Positions 63,233 through 64,000 of a stretch of 64,000 nt of DNA are shown here, piece after piece. The DNA is from Hyalangium gracile (GTDB lineage Bacteria > Myxococcota > Myxococcia > Myxococcales > Myxococcaceae): NCBI RefSeq assembly GCF_020103725.1, contig NZ_JAHXBG010000028.1:84172-148171 (forward strand), in the 5' to 3' direction. Positions within the stretch are counted from its first letter, which is position 1. Every line of letters begins with the position of its first letter. Under the pieces are notes generated by a model. It was given only the letters and a program-made list of their open reading frames with translations. It was not told the DNA's origin and searched no databases. The position numbers and the translations under genes were made by a program.

Positions 63233-63804
63233 GCAAGCCAGCGCCACCGAAGGAATGGGATCCCTACGAGACTCCCGCGCGGTGGTCCAAGCTGGGAGAA
63301 GAGCGAGTCGCGACGATGGCTCGGCTCGCGGAGGAGGGAAATACCGACGCAGGGAGGCAACTCGTTGATCTGGCCGCGCGTTGTATTCGGGACGGTCGGC
63401 CTCTACCAGAAGGGCTCAGGAGTTGGATTGCGGCCCGGCTCGCTGCCGTGGTGAATGAGCCGACACGCGCGGGCGAAATGCTCCGTGTAGATCGAGGACA
63501 GCGCCCCGGGCGCGAGCCGGCGCATCCCAACGACATGAACAAGCGGCTCGAGTTGGAGGCCATGCAGGACCGGGCAGCTTGGGCAGTTTTTCAGGAACTC
63601 CATAGCGAGGCACCGACCAAGCGCGAGCGAAAGGCCGTGCTCAAAGACGTTAGCGAGTGGCTCCGTACTGAGGGGTGGCTGAACCCGAGAAACGGGAAGC
63701 CCTACGCACCCAGCACCGTGGGCAAGTGGTACGGGGAGCGCCTAGCGAAGATGGAGGCCGAGACCCTCCGACTCGCTGAGATCCTCAAGACGCTCAAGGA
63801 CTGA
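63229..63804 (+). CDS. Element-encoded protein, coupled to the integrase
   Basis: A 191-residue protein starting at GTG 63229, overlapping the integrase stop by GTGA. It is acidic and helix-rich. A C-terminal segment WLRTEGWLNPRNGKPYAPSTVGKWYGERL looks like a small DNA-binding module, with helix-turn-helix-like spacing. I recognise no family. The tight coupling to the integrase suggests a role in recombination control (excisionase-like) or element regulation. No signal or TM segment. Confidence 0.65.
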   Translation: MSKPAPPKEWDPYETPARWSKLGEERVATMARLAEEGNTDAGRQLVDLAARCIRDGRPLPEGLRSWIAARLAAVVNEPTRAGEMLRVDRGQRPGREPAHPNDMNKRLELEAMQDRAAWAVFQELHSEAPTKRERKAVLKDVSEWLRTEGWLNPRNGKPYAPSTVGKWYGERLAKMEAETLRLAEILKTLKD

Positions 63805-63838
63805 ACTCCAAACCCGGGGGGATTTGGCGCTCGCGCGA

Positions 63839-63862
63839 CTCATGAGACATGAACCTCATGAG
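63839..63862. repeat. Two CTCATGAG palindromes
   Basis: CTCATGAG occurs at 63839-63846 and again at 63855-63862, each a perfect 8-bp palindrome, 16 bases apart. They precede an AT-richer segment and a strong RBS, so they may be operators for the gene that begins at 63988. Confidence 0.45.
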
Positions 63863-63987
63863 CACAGGCACGAACCCCCGACGTTCTCACCCGGCGAACT
63901 CCGCCCCGCTATCTCTCGAACTTAGAGCCTATCTCAGTAGGTAGGGAATGAGGGCAGCGACCTGATGGGTTAAGTAAGGAGGAGGAA

Positions 63988-64000
63988 ATGAAGAATGGGA
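63988..64000 (+). CDS. Start of a gene cut by the window end
   Basis: ATG at 63988 is preceded by TAAGGAGGAGGAA, an excellent ribosome binding site. Only four codons are in the window (M-K-N-G). The region 63805-63987 before it has no other gene and would be its promoter region. Confidence 0.5.

Overview
The window is high-GC DNA (about 70% by eye) with a gene repertoire typical of myxobacteria, probably suborder Cystobacterineae (Archangium, Cystobacter, Stigmatella or Hyalangium type). It has several histidine kinases, two Ser/Thr kinases, many lipoproteins, a MYXO-CTERM-like C-terminus, and many short operons with ATGA or GTGA overlaps. The genus is an inference; no rRNA or marker gene is present to fix it.

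Layout. 1-7.0 kb: the end of a glucosidase, a zinc-ribbon protein, a di-heme cytochrome c, a large lipoprotein with about 13 repeats, and the broken 3' end of a class-V aminotransferase. 7.0-12.8 kb (minus strand): a TonB-like protein and a signalling cluster (PhnD-like sensor kinase with a frameshift, second kinase, OmpR-type regulator). 12.9-19.2 kb: aldo/keto reductase, OsmC, long U32 protein, prephenate dehydrogenase with a C-terminal chorismate-mutase-like tail, and a HIBADH-family oxidoreductase. 19.2-23.1 kb: a PfkB sugar kinase divergent from a three-gene sugar ABC transporter. 23.1-39.4 kb: housekeeping and unknown genes (endonuclease III, DUF418, zinc peptidase, alcohol dehydrogenase, TerB-like, hydrolases, RluA pseudouridine synthase, isochorismatase, DUF4126, GNAT), plus gene relics.

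39.4-50.8 kb: two membrane Ser/Thr kinases, then a Fur-box-preceded, translationally coupled operon (small Cys protein, HmuY-like lipoprotein, secreted HExxH metalloprotease) that looks like an iron or heme acquisition unit. A large Ig-like lipoprotein, a lipase-like hydrolase and a trypsin-like protease follow. 50.9-58.9 kb: a TetR regulator divergent from a five-gene acyl-CoA operon (acyl-CoA dehydrogenase, PECR-like reductase, biotin-dependent carboxylase beta and alpha, acyl-CoA synthetase). The operon resembles Atu/Liu acyclic-terpene or leucine pathways and has a 10-bp inverted repeat as candidate operator.

59-64 kb: an overlapping gene pair, a PD-(D/E)XK-like plus DUF2075 helicase-type ATPase and a MazG pyrophosphohydrolase, which is a strong candidate defence module. 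It abuts a 3' fragment of tRNA-Glu, a tyrosine integrase and a GTGA-coupled partner. The tRNA fragment marks the left end of an integrated element that extends beyond the window. The most interesting parts are the nuclease/helicase-MazG pair with the element boundary, the Fur-box HmuY-protease operon, and a repeated 25-bp palindrome found between two convergent gene pairs.
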